The notes beneath the pieces are model-generated. The model worked only from the letters and a program-made list of their open reading frames with translations. It did no database searches and had not been told where the DNA came from. From positions 1 through 15,927 of the forward strand of contig NZ_QPIP01000040.1 of NCBI RefSeq assembly GCF_003344345.1: a DNA stretch of 15,927 nucleotides, written 5' to 3'. Below are positions 8,338-15,791 of the stretch, piece by piece. The DNA is from Wolbachia endosymbiont of Cylisticus convexus (GTDB lineage: Bacteria; Pseudomonadota; Alphaproteobacteria; Rickettsiales; Anaplasmataceae). Position numbers and translations under genes: made by a program. The number at the start of each line of letters is the position of its first letter. The stretch's first letter is position 1.

Positions 8338-8367
8338 TTATAATAAATTGAACAATAAAAGTAGCAA
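8338..8367 (-). promoter_or_regulatory. Candidate promoter for murF
   Basis: On the minus strand TTGCTA (8362-8367, four of six to TTGACA) is followed after 18 bases by TTATAA (8338-8343), about 18 bases upstream of the murF ATG. Placement and spacing are plausible, but in DNA this AT-rich such matches are common. Confidence 0.3.
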
Positions 8368-8459
8368 AAATACTACATGTTTTAGACAATGTGCAAATAA
8401 TGGTTGCAATCTCCATAATTTCATCTTATAATGGATATATAAGTTTAAATATTTTTGTC

Positions 8460-8465
8460 TATAAT
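8460..8465 (+). promoter_or_regulatory. Candidate -10 box for the 8513-12327 operon
   Basis: A perfect TATAAT lies 48 bases upstream of the ATG at 8513. No good -35 sits 16-18 bases before it (8436-8443 reads only A/T with one G). If this is the promoter, the leader is about 40 bases and the promoter may depend on an activator or be weak. Confidence 0.4.
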
Positions 8466-8512
8466 TAGATATGGTGTAGGATCTGGTTGTAGGAAGTACT
8501 TTGGAGGTATAT

Positions 8513-9253
8513 ATGGCAGAATCTATTTGGGCTAAGATAAGCGGAGCAGTTAAAACAGGTGTAAAGGCTACAGGTCGGGTATTTGTTCTTGTGCCTAAAG
8601 CACTTATTTATCCTATAAAGAAACCGTTTGCTTCAATGAGCGAAGTGAAGCATGATGCTAAAGTTTCATTAAAAGAGGCTGTTGGTATAGATGTACCTGA
8701 AGAAGAAAAGAAATATGACACACCTATAGAAACCACAGAAGCTAGTAAGTGCCTTAGTATACAAATAACAAAACAAGGGAAAGGAAAGGTAAGTTTTTTA
8801 GCGTCAAGAACTTTAACGGGCGATGTACCTCACTTGAGTTCAGAGCAATTAGGTGAAATAAAGAAAGAACTGCCGAATATAAATATTTTTAAAGAAGAGA
8901 ACAAAATTGTAATTGAAGTTGATGTTGAGGGGATTATTCAAGAAATAAAAGATAAAAATCCAGGTATGGATGAAAAAGCAATAAAAAAGTGCGCTCTTGA
9001 AGGAATTTATAATAAGATTGATTGTGATCTCAAAAACTTGGCAAAAATTACTGGCGGAGAATTTAAAATTCATACAGATCTCAAATTGCTGTATGGTATT
9101 GCAGAAAAGTTGTATAATGGATATAATAATCAAAAGCAGCGTTCATCAGAAGTTGTAGGTTCCATGGTTGCGAGAAAGTCATCAGAGGAGTTTTTAAATA
9201 GTTGGCAGAGTAAAGTTGATAAACGTAATTATGAAGAAATTAAGGGGGTTTAA
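8513..9253 (+). CDS. Hypothetical protein, Wolbachia type, 246 aa
   Basis: I do not recognise this protein. I chose ATG 8513 because a strong GGAGG (8503-8507) lies 5 bases upstream; the longer frame from TTG 8501 would contain that site inside the coding sequence. The N-terminus MAESIWAKISGAVKTG is basic, followed by a short hydrophobic patch FVLVPKALIYPI that is too brief and charged for a clear membrane helix. The middle and end are rich in Lys and Glu with alternating strand/helix character (KIVIEVDVEGIIQEIKDK, ELPNINIFKEE), suggesting a soluble protein. There are few Cys, no signal peptide and no known catalytic motif. The next gene starts 3 bases after its stop, so the pair is surely co-expressed. 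Base composition resembles the neighbouring core genes, so recent transfer is not obvious. Confidence 0.8.
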   Translation: MAESIWAKISGAVKTGVKATGRVFVLVPKALIYPIKKPFASMSEVKHDAKVSLKEAVGIDVPEEEKKYDTPIETTEASKCLSIQITKQGKGKVSFLASRTLTGDVPHLSSEQLGEIKKELPNINIFKEENKIVIEVDVEGIIQEIKDKNPGMDEKAIKKCALEGIYNKIDCDLKNLAKITGGEFKIHTDLKLLYGIAEKLYNGYNNQKQRSSEVVGSMVARKSSEEFLNSWQSKVDKRNYEEIKGV

Positions 9254-9256
9254 ATC

Positions 9257-9541
9257 ATGAGGAATAGGATGAATGAAGTTAAAATAGAGGAAAGATACCA
9301 TAGCCTAACTGTTCCTGGAGATATGTATCATCTACAGCCAGAAGTTATTGCTGCAAGAAAGGTAAATGGCATAAGATTTTCTTCAAAAGAGTACTTGATA
9401 AACTATGAAGCAGTTCTACGCGGTCACAATATACAGTTAAAAGATGATGTTTTAACTCTTGAAGATGCTTCTAGCGAGGCAGCAATAAGCTCACCTTCTA
9501 CACCAAATCACAAGCAAAATAGAAGGGGGCCAGGAATTTAA
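9257..9541 (+). CDS. Hypothetical protein, 94 aa
   Basis: Not recognised. ATG 9257 is preceded by AAGGGGGT (9242-9249) at about 8 bases; ATG 9269 is an equally plausible start because GAGG (9259-9262) lies 6 bases before it, which would shorten the protein by 4 residues. The first 75 residues are mixed and polar (ERYHSLTVPGDMYHL, GIRFSSKEYLINYEAVLRG), and the tail PSTPNHKQNRRGPGI is basic, Pro-rich and probably disordered. No membrane segment or signal peptide is visible. It is sandwiched between the 246-residue unknown (3-base gap) and the HIT gene (6-base gap), so it is transcribed with both. Confidence 0.72.
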   Translation: MRNRMNEVKIEERYHSLTVPGDMYHLQPEVIAARKVNGIRFSSKEYLINYEAVLRGHNIQLKDDVLTLEDASSEAAISSPSTPNHKQNRRGPGI

Positions 9542-9547
9542 TAAAGT

Positions 9548-9916
9548 ATGGGTAATACAGCTTATGATGATACTAACATCTTTGCTCAAATATTAAGAAG
9601 TGAGTTGCCTTGTGAAAAGGTATATGAGGACAAAGATATATTGGCGTTTCATGATAAATATCCTGATGCACCAATTCACATTCTAGTTATACCAAAAAGT
9701 CAATATACTTCATATGATGATTTTATTTTAAAAGCTTCTGCAGAGAAAATAGTAAGCTTCTTTCAAGCTGTAAGAGAAATAACACATAAATACAATTTAG
9801 AAAAAACAGGATATAGATTAGTTACTAACTACGGTGAAAACGGAGAACAAGTTGTACCACACTTTCACGTGCATATTTTAGGTGGTAAAAAGTTAGGAAA
9901 GCATGTAAACTCATAG
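9548..9916 (+). CDS. HIT-family hydrolase (HinT-like)
   Basis: This is a histidine-triad protein of the HinT branch, a cytoplasmic purine nucleoside phosphoramidate/AMP hydrolase. The 122 residues are the normal size. The triad is PHFHVHILGG with H105, H107 and H109 (His-x-His-x-His-hydrophobic). The N-terminal IFAQILRSELPCEKVYEDKDILAF and APIHILVIPK are classic HinT text, and NYGENGEQVVPHFH precedes the triad as in bacterial members. The gene begins 6 bases after the small unknown gene and ends 18 bases before nuoA. HinT enzymes have been reported to hydrolyse aminoacyl-adenylates; a specific role here cannot be read from the sequence. Confidence 0.93.
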   Translation: MGNTAYDDTNIFAQILRSELPCEKVYEDKDILAFHDKYPDAPIHILVIPKSQYTSYDDFILKASAEKIVSFFQAVREITHKYNLEKTGYRLVTNYGENGEQVVPHFHVHILGGKKLGKHVNS

Positions 9917-9934
9917 TGTTATATGTTTTGTTAA

Positions 9935-10288
9935 ATGAGCGAATATTTAACCATAGTAATCTTTATCTGCGTATCAATTGTAGTATCTTTTACTTTAGGT
10001 GTATTACCTATGTTCCTTGCAGTCAGTAACCCAGATGGCGAAAAACTTTCTACATATGAGTGTGGCTTTAATCCTTTATCAAGAGCAAGAAAAAGTTTCG
10101 ACATAAAATTTTACTTAGTTTCAATATTGTTCATAATATTCGATTTAGAAATTGCTTTTCTTTTCCCTTGGGCTGTTTCTTTATCTAAAATAAGCTATTG
10201 TGGATTTTGGTCTATGATGATATTTCTTGCAATACTCACTATAGGCTTTATCTATGAGTGGTGTAAAGGTGCATTAGAATGGGAGTAA
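9935..10288 (+). CDS. nuoA: NADH-quinone oxidoreductase subunit A
   Basis: NuoA is a membrane-arm subunit of respiratory complex I, next to the quinone channel. The 117 residues show three hydrophobic helices: [23 protein letters not shown] at the N-terminus, [22 protein letters not shown] in the middle and [16 protein letters not shown] at the end. Between the first two helices lies [20 protein letters not shown], the conserved 'YECGFxP' loop near the quinone site. The acidic [10 protein letters not shown] motif and terminal GALEWE are typical. The upstream Shine-Dalgarno is weak. nuoB follows 4 bases after the stop. Confidence 0.97.
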   Translation: MSEYLTIVIFICVSIVVSFTLGVLPMFLAVSNPDGEKLSTYECGFNPLSRARKSFDIKFYLVSILFIIFDLEIAFLFPWAVSLSKISYCGFWSMMIFLAILTIGFIYEWCKGALEWE

Positions 10289-10292
10289 GTTT

Positions 10293-10808
10293 ATGACAGG
10301 TCAAGTTCTATCTAACGATGATTGGAGTCATTATAAAAAAGAAGGGTTTCTTGTCACTAAATTTGGTGATTTAACAGATTACGTAATGAATTGGGCAAGG
10401 TCTGGTTCATTGTGGCCAATGACATTTGGTCTTGCATGTTGCGCAGTTGAGATGATGCATACTGCATCCAGCCGTTATGATCTTGATAGATATGGCATAA
10501 TGTTTCGTGCAAGCCCACGTCAATCAGATGTGATGATTGTTGCTGGCACACTAACTAATAAAATGGCAGCAGCATTGCGCAAGGTTTATGATCAAATGGC
10601 AGACCCGAAGTATGTTATTTCTATGGGAAGTTGTGCAAATGGTGGTGGTTATTACCATTACTCTTATTCAGTAGTCCGCGGTTGTGATAGGATCGTACCA
10701 GTTGATGTGTACGTTCCTGGATGCCCACCAACCGCTGAAGCGTTGCTATATGGAATGCTATGCCTACAAAACAAAATAAAACGAACTCAAAGTATAAAGC
10801 ATGGATAA
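10293..10808 (+). CDS. nuoB: NADH-quinone oxidoreductase subunit B
   Basis: NuoB carries the terminal Fe-S cluster N2, which hands electrons to quinone. The 171 residues hold all four N2 ligands in the expected places: tandem C49-C50 in [12 protein letters not shown]114 in [13 protein letters not shown] and C144 in [33 protein letters not shown] is the conserved stretch lining the quinone path. The ATG at 10293 follows nuoA closely and the 3' end overlaps nuoC by 8 bp, so translation is coupled along nuoA-B-C. The sequence looks fully functional. Confidence 0.98.
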   Translation: MTGQVLSNDDWSHYKKEGFLVTKFGDLTDYVMNWARSGSLWPMTFGLACCAVEMMHTASSRYDLDRYGIMFRASPRQSDVMIVAGTLTNKMAAALRKVYDQMADPKYVISMGSCANGGGYYHYSYSVVRGCDRIVPVDVYVPGCPPTAEALLYGMLCLQNKIKRTQSIKHG

Positions 10809-11373
10809 AACTGCAAAGTATATGCAAAAAAAGCTTAAATGCGAGTGTATTCAAAAGGACGACGGTACTATTGTAATATATTCAACTTTAGATGAAATTG
10901 AAAAACACCTATCTTTTCTACGTGATGATGAAAAATGCAGGTTTGAATTATTAGTTGATATTTTTGGGGTTGACTACCCAAATAGAGAGAAGCGTTTTGA
11001 GCTAATATACAATTTGCTCAGCATTGTGTATAACACTAGAATACATATAAAGCTTAAGTTATATGAGAGTGATATGCCTACAAGCGTAGTGAAAATATTT
11101 AGTACGGCTTCGTGGTTTGAACGCGAAGTGTTTGATATGTATGGAATAGAGTTTTCTGATCACCCCGATTTACGTAGGATTTTAACGGACTATGGATTCA
11201 AAGGTCATCCAATGTTAAAAGATTTCCCTCTCACTGGTTATGAGGAAGTAAGATATGATATAGAGGCAAAAAAGATTGTATATAATCCTATAGATTTACC
11301 GCAAGATTTTCGTATGTTTGATAGCTTATCCCCTTGGGAAGGTAAAGATACAAAAGTAAATACAAAGGAGTAG
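10801..11373 (+). CDS. nuoC: NADH-quinone oxidoreductase subunit C
   Basis: NuoC is the 30-kDa-type subunit in the peripheral arm of complex I that packs against NuoD. The 190 residues contain the family signature [20 protein letters not shown] (the usual E-R-E-x-x-D-M-F/Y-G-I) and [20 protein letters not shown]. It is a stand-alone NuoC, not the NuoCD fusion of E. coli, as expected for alphaproteobacteria. nuoD is not next: mdh follows after 3 bases, so the nuo genes are split in this genome. Confidence 0.97.
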   Translation: MDKTAKYMQKKLKCECIQKDDGTIVIYSTLDEIEKHLSFLRDDEKCRFELLVDIFGVDYPNREKRFELIYNLLSIVYNTRIHIKLKLYESDMPTSVVKIFSTASWFEREVFDMYGIEFSDHPDLRRILTDYGFKGHPMLKDFPLTGYEEVRYDIEAKKIVYNPIDLPQDFRMFDSLSPWEGKDTKVNTKE

Positions 11374-12327
<954 letters not shown>

Positions 12328-12350
12328 TAATTATTTAAGAGAAATTTATA

Positions 12351-12985
12351 ATGAAAGTTTATAGACACAATGTATCTGTAATAGAAGAAGCATTGAATTT
12401 TTGGAAAGGGGAAATCTAATTAGTACAAAGCAGTGTAATGAATTAAACAGTAGCCTAAAGGTCATTGGTTTTAATTGGGAAAAGTTTACTATCTTTATTA
12501 TCCCTTTCGCGATACTTTTCCTTATTATTGCATCGACTGGCTTTATAGAAGGGCTAATAAAGTACTTTGAAAATAGTAAAGATGGTAAGCTTCATTGTAG
12601 CAGCATTGGATATCCTATTTTATGCATCTGGAGCCTATAGTAAAATAAAGTGGCCAGAAAAATTTTATAGCAATAACGGATTGCTTTTTTTAGGGGTTTT
12701 GTTTACCCCTTGTGCAATTCTGATATTTTTTGCTGCACTACATGGAAATGAGATTAAGCCTGATATTATAGGTAGGTATTTTCTTAATGTGACCTTAATT
12801 TCATGCATACTATATGTAATATTAGGTATTTTACTAAAATCCAAATTAATTTGGTGTTTTGCATTGATTGCTCTTGAACAATGGGTAAGCCTTCTTGGAG
12901 AGAACGGTTATTGGCTAGAAATGAGTTTAAATGTAAGGCTTATGCTATACGAGATTTTACTGACTACCTTATCAAAGCTAATTAA
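12351..12985 (+). pseudogene. Frameshifted small membrane protein, unrecognised
   Basis: Several overlapping pieces read better as one decayed gene than as separate genes. ATG 12351 gives MKVYRHNVSVIEEALNFWKG and stops at 12417. From about 12403 frame 2 continues GNLISTKQCNELNSSLKV with a helix FTIFIIPFAILFLIIAST, stopping at 12638. From about 12582 frame 3 gives helices MVSFIVAALDILFYASGAY, LLFLGVLFTPCAILIFFAAL and FLNVTLISCILYVILGILL. From about 12881 frame 2 resumes with a polar tail (MGKPSWRERLLARNEFK, then DFTDYLIKAN) ending at TAA 12983-12985. Joined, this would be a roughly 200-residue protein with four or five membrane helices. Frame 3 itself stays open to 13124, but its last 70 residues look like noncoding translation. 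The family is unknown. Alternatively these are two or three genuine overlapping small genes starting at TTG 12401 and ATG 12582. Confidence 0.5.
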
Positions 12986-13294
12986 ACGAAATGCAAGAAT
13001 TTCATTTTTACATAGGACAACTTTAGTAACCATATGCGTCAAGTTAAGAGAATACGCCCAATATAGCAACCATTTAAGGTTTATTTGTTATATTTATTTT
13101 TTAAGAAATCTTGATCTAAAATAAGATAATTTTTTTTAAAGAGTCTGTAAATTACTAATTTTATCGTTTAATATCTAAAATAATTTTTACCGCTTCTCTT
13201 TCTTATGCCACTTTTCCTTAACTTGACGCCTATGGTTTATTTAACACTCCCCTTTCTAATAGTAATTTTTGCGTCAAAATGCTCCTCAAATGCA
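12986..13294. other. Region without a convincing gene
   Basis: About 300 AT-rich bases lie between the decayed membrane gene and the end of the recombinase-side gene. One weak frame runs through to 13124 but has no family resemblance. The main structure is the inverted repeat pair listed separately. On the minus strand 13192-13233 reads RRQVKEKWHKKEKR before a stop, which could be the last codons of a lost gene. Confidence 0.5.
13030..13235. repeat. 206-bp segment with 20-bp terminal inverted repeats
   Basis: CCATATGCGTCAAGTTAAGA at 13030-13049 and the reverse complement of 13216-13235 (CCATAGGCGTCAAGTTAAGG) agree at 18 of 20 positions, with a 13-base perfect core GCGTCAAGTTAAG. The copies face each other 166 bases apart. 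The arrangement looks like a small MITE-like element or two convergent ends of a decayed insertion sequence. No target-site duplication is obvious at the outer edges. No open reading frame crosses the whole segment. Confidence 0.5.
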
Positions 13295-14032
13295 TCAACT
13301 CGGTCCTGTGATTCCTCCTTCTCTCACTCGTTCAGCACTTGAACTACCTAATTGAGAATCTGGCTTTATTTCCTGAGCTTTCTTATTAACTTTTTGTTCT
13401 ACCTCTTTTATGTCACTACCAATTGCCATAATTTTAGGTTGAAATTTATCTATAAGATCACCAAGTGCTTCTTGATCATCTAGATGAGTACTAAGACCTT
13501 TATTCATAAGTCTGCTCATGTCATCTTCTAAAAAATTTTGAATGGTTCCATCTTTTACTAATTCCTTTATAGCCGATCGTTGCTCTTCATTTTGAAGCAT
13601 TTCCACTATTTTTAGTTTATTATCAAGCGTTGTTTTTTCTTCTTGATTAGCATTTTTATAATGCTGTTTCATCAAATCGTTCTTCAATTTTTCAAAATTA
13701 TTCTCTCTTGCTTGAACTGTAGGTAATTTATCTATTAAATCCTTATATAAACTTTTTACTGCTTTTCCTGCTTCAATCGCACCTTCTTTTATTTTTTCAC
13801 CTGCCTTTCCTATACCTATTCCTACATAACGCGCTCCAATAGCTACAAGCGCTATTAATGTAGCAAGCACAATAAGCGGAGAAAATGCTGCTCCTAATAC
13901 CATTCCAGCAGAAGCTATTCCTATTTTTTCATTTGCAGATGCTGATTTAAAATAATTGACCAGATTGTCCAGCGGACCTTTATTATTATTTATGACTACT
14001 ACGACAATGTTGTAAATTTTGACCTTTTTCAT
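13295..14032 (-). CDS. Hypothetical membrane protein, 245 aa
   Basis: I do not recognise this protein. Residues 37-75 form a long hydrophobic, Gly/Ala-rich stretch (AGMVLGAAFSPLIVLATLIA and onward) able to make one or two membrane helices. The rest is a charged, mostly helical tail rich in Lys, Glu and Gln (DKLPTVQARENNFEKLKNDL, KEVEQKVNKKAQEIKP) ending in a Ser/Gly tail. A membrane-anchored cytoplasmic or periplasmic coiled-coil protein is likely. The only start upstream of residue 43 is ATG 14032, which lies inside the last 16 codons of the recombinase gene and has no clear Shine-Dalgarno. The first ~17 residues (MKKVKIYNIVVVVINNN) look unlike the rest and are low-complexity. Either translation is coupled to the recombinase, or an older 5' end was replaced when the recombinase segment joined here. 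Confidence 0.68.
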   Translation of the reverse strand: MKKVKIYNIVVVVINNNKGPLDNLVNYFKSASANEKIGIASAGMVLGAAFSPLIVLATLIALVAIGARYVGIGIGKAGEKIKEGAIEAGKAVKSLYKDLIDKLPTVQARENNFEKLKNDLMKQHYKNANQEEKTTLDNKLKIVEMLQNEEQRSAIKELVKDGTIQNFLEDDMSRLMNKGLSTHLDDQEALGDLIDKFQPKIMAIGSDIKEVEQKVNKKAQEIKPDSQLGSSSAERVREGGITGPS

Positions 14033-15614
14033 TGTTATGTTCTGTAGAATGAGATATATCTTTTACTCGAAACACTATATTTACTTCTTCAATATCAACT
14101 TCAATTCGCTTAACTAATATTCTGATAACATTACGTTTAGTTAGCCAATCTAAATCATCAAGCTTTGATTTAATATTGGAAAAAAACTCTTCTAAATTGG
14201 TTACAACGAGAGTTAATTCTTGTTGTAGATTTTTTCGATTGAATATTTTTTTCTTTTCCTCTTCAACTATTTTTAAGCTCTGTTTTGCTGCTTTAATTCG
14301 TGGTTCAAATTCTTCTTTGCTAATATACCCTTGAGTATAGCTATCAATAAGTCTTGAAATGCCTTGTTTCAGCTTATCATCTTGTTTTTTAAGTGAATCA
14401 GTTATTTGATCACATGGTGATTTTTGAAGTTCTGAAAGCCTACGCTGATATTCCTTTAAAATTCTGTTTGGATTTTTTAATAGGCTTTTAACTTCTTCCC
14501 ACACAGCTGTCTCTAATGTAGAAGCACGAATTGTTTTACTATTACAAATCTTATTACCAGCAAAACGGTAAGCATCTGCGCCAATACAACGATAACATTT
14601 TTTTTGAGACTTGCCATATCTTTTAGCATAATAAGAATACTGGCAACGCTTGCATACCAATAAGCCTTGCAATAGATTAGTTGTTCCTATTTGTCTTGCT
14701 CTTTGCCTTTTTGCGTTCTCAGCTAATTGCTTTTGAACTATATCAAACAAATCTTCATCAACTATTTTAGGTACTGGAATGTAAATCCAATGTTCCCTTT
14801 CAACACGATAGGTAGAACTATTCTTTTTAGGTTGTTCACAGGAATGTTTGTATGGTCTTATTTGCGGCAGCTTTGCACCTACCTTTGTTTTACCAAAAGC
14901 TGCTTGTCCTTTATAGACAGGATTTTTTAGTGTACCACAAAGCGTGCCTTTATTCCAGCATTTTCCCTTCGCTGACATGATAGACATGGTATTTAGCTGG
15001 CGACATACTTCTCCAGCACTCATTCTTTCTCTGCCTATCCAAGAAAATAGCTTACGAACCACTTCCGCTTCTTCTTCATGAACTTCAAACCGAGCTTGCC
15101 CTCCTTCCATCTGTTTATTTATATAACGGTAGCCGTAAGGAGCTCTACACATTACATTTACACTACCTTTTTTAGCTGCATAAATTTTTCCTCGACGACA
15201 TCTTTCAGTAATCTTTGTGTGTTCATATTCTGCTATCATACCTTGCATTTGTAACAATAAATGAGCTTCTGGACTATCATTAATCTGATTATTTAAAAAA
15301 ATTACTTCTACTTTTGCTTTCTGTAATTCTTCAAGTAAAACCATCTGATATGCATATTTACGCGATAAACGATCAGGAGAATGAATATAGATTATGTCAA
15401 TTTTACCTTCTGCTACTTTATTACGTAATTTTTCTAAGGCAGGACGAACTAAATTAGATCCACTATAGCCATTATCAACGAATTTATGTTCATCTAGCAA
15501 TTCATGCCCATCTGCTTTAATTTTATTTTCTAAAGCTGAAAGTTGACTTGCAATCGTATTCTCTTGTACTTGTTTTTCTGAAGAAACTCTTGCATATAAG
15601 CTTACTGTTAACAT
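13986..15614 (-). CDS. Large serine recombinase / integrase (WO prophage type)
   Basis: This is a site-specific recombinase that cuts with a serine nucleophile, the class used for integration by Wolbachia phage WO and related elements. ATG 15614 is chosen because a strong AAGGAGG lies 6 bases upstream; a longer frame from 15647 would add 11 residues that contain this site. The 542 residues hold the resolvase domain (1-145) with the catalytic Ser in YARVSSEKQ (S11) and the Arg-rich SPDRLSRK. Then come the 'recombinase' DNA-binding domain (APYGYRYIN to NKGTLCGTLKNPVYKG) and a zinc ribbon with CKRC and CYRC pairs. A long coiled-coil C-terminus (LKKQDDKLKQGISRLIDSY, KIVEEEKKKIFNRKNLQQEL) ends in IEVDIEEVNIVFRV. 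It is full length and intact. The stop at 13986 lies 47 bases inside the next gene. No capsid, tail or other phage genes are in the window. Confidence 0.93.
   Translation of the reverse strand: MLTVSLYARVSSEKQVQENTIASQLSALENKIKADGHELLDEHKFVDNGYSGSNLVRPALEKLRNKVAEGKIDIIYIHSPDRLSRKYAYQMVLLEELQKAKVEVIFLNNQINDSPEAHLLLQMQGMIAEYEHTKITERCRRGKIYAAKKGSVNVMCRAPYGYRYINKQMEGGQARFEVHEEEAEVVRKLFSWIGRERMSAGEVCRQLNTMSIMSAKGKCWNKGTLCGTLKNPVYKGQAAFGKTKVGAKLPQIRPYKHSCEQPKKNSSTYRVEREHWIYIPVPKIVDEDLFDIVQKQLAENAKRQRARQIGTTNLLQGLLVCKRCQYSYYAKRYGKSQKKCYRCIGADAYRFAGNKICNSKTIRASTLETAVWEEVKSLLKNPNRILKEYQRRLSELQKSPCDQITDSLKKQDDKLKQGISRLIDSYTQGYISKEEFEPRIKAAKQSLKIVEEEKKKIFNRKNLQQELTLVVTNLEEFFSNIKSKLDDLDWLTKRNVIRILVKRIEVDIEEVNIVFRVKDISHSTEHNNEKGQNLQHCRSSHK
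13999..14014. repeat. Imperfect palindrome at recombinase/membrane-gene junction
   Basis: TACGACAATGTTGTA at 14000-14014 is a 15-base near-palindrome (six-base arms with one mismatch around AAT). It lies 14 bases inside the recombinase coding end, the usual neighbourhood of a serine-integrase attachment site. The 14 bases CTACGACAATGTTG (13999-14012) recur in reverse orientation at 15911-15924. An attachment or regulatory role is inferred, not shown. Confidence 0.3.
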
Positions 15615-15789
15615 TTGATCCTCCTTGAAGTTCTTTTTTATTTGCATTTACTGAATACTTTAGCACTGGCATTAATTTTGTGTAGGCGTCTAATAAATAT
15701 ACCTCTGCCAACCTATCAGGTTCATAACTAACTCGTATGGCAAATCTTTCTTTACTGTTCATAACATTCCATTTAAATAATATGCTCAT
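15523..15789 (-). CDS. Small unknown ORF overlapping recombinase start, 88 aa
   Basis: Not recognised. MSILFKWNVMNSKERFAIRV begins 2 bases after the stop of the preceding partial ORF and continues SYEPDRLAEVYLLDAYTKLM. This first ~60-residue part looks like real protein, with mixed composition and a sensible position in an operon. The last 30 residues overlap the recombinase start by 92 bp and are Ser/Lys/Phe-rich, looking like out-of-frame text. The recombinase Shine-Dalgarno (AAGGAGG, about 15620-15626) falls inside this ORF. Either the overlap is genuine and couples translation, or the gene originally stopped just before the recombinase and lost its stop by an indel. No membrane segment is seen. 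Confidence 0.6.
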   Translation of the reverse strand: MSILFKWNVMNSKERFAIRVSYEPDRLAEVYLLDAYTKLMPVLKYSVNANKKELQGGSNVNSKLICKSFFRKTSTREYDCKSTFSFRK

Positions 15790-15791
15790 TA

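Noticed and set aside
8246..8431. Plus-strand 61-aa frame over the murF start
   Set aside because: It overlaps the murF N-terminus antisense, has no Shine-Dalgarno, and its composition is Asn/Cys-rich like random AT-rich translation.
13030..13235. CRISPR-like or tandem repeats
   Set aside because: There are only two copies and they are inverted, with no regular spacers; no CRISPR array or cas gene is seen anywhere in the window.
14727..14930. Plus-strand 67-aa frame inside the recombinase
   Set aside because: It is antisense to the conserved recombinase DNA-binding and zinc-ribbon coding region.
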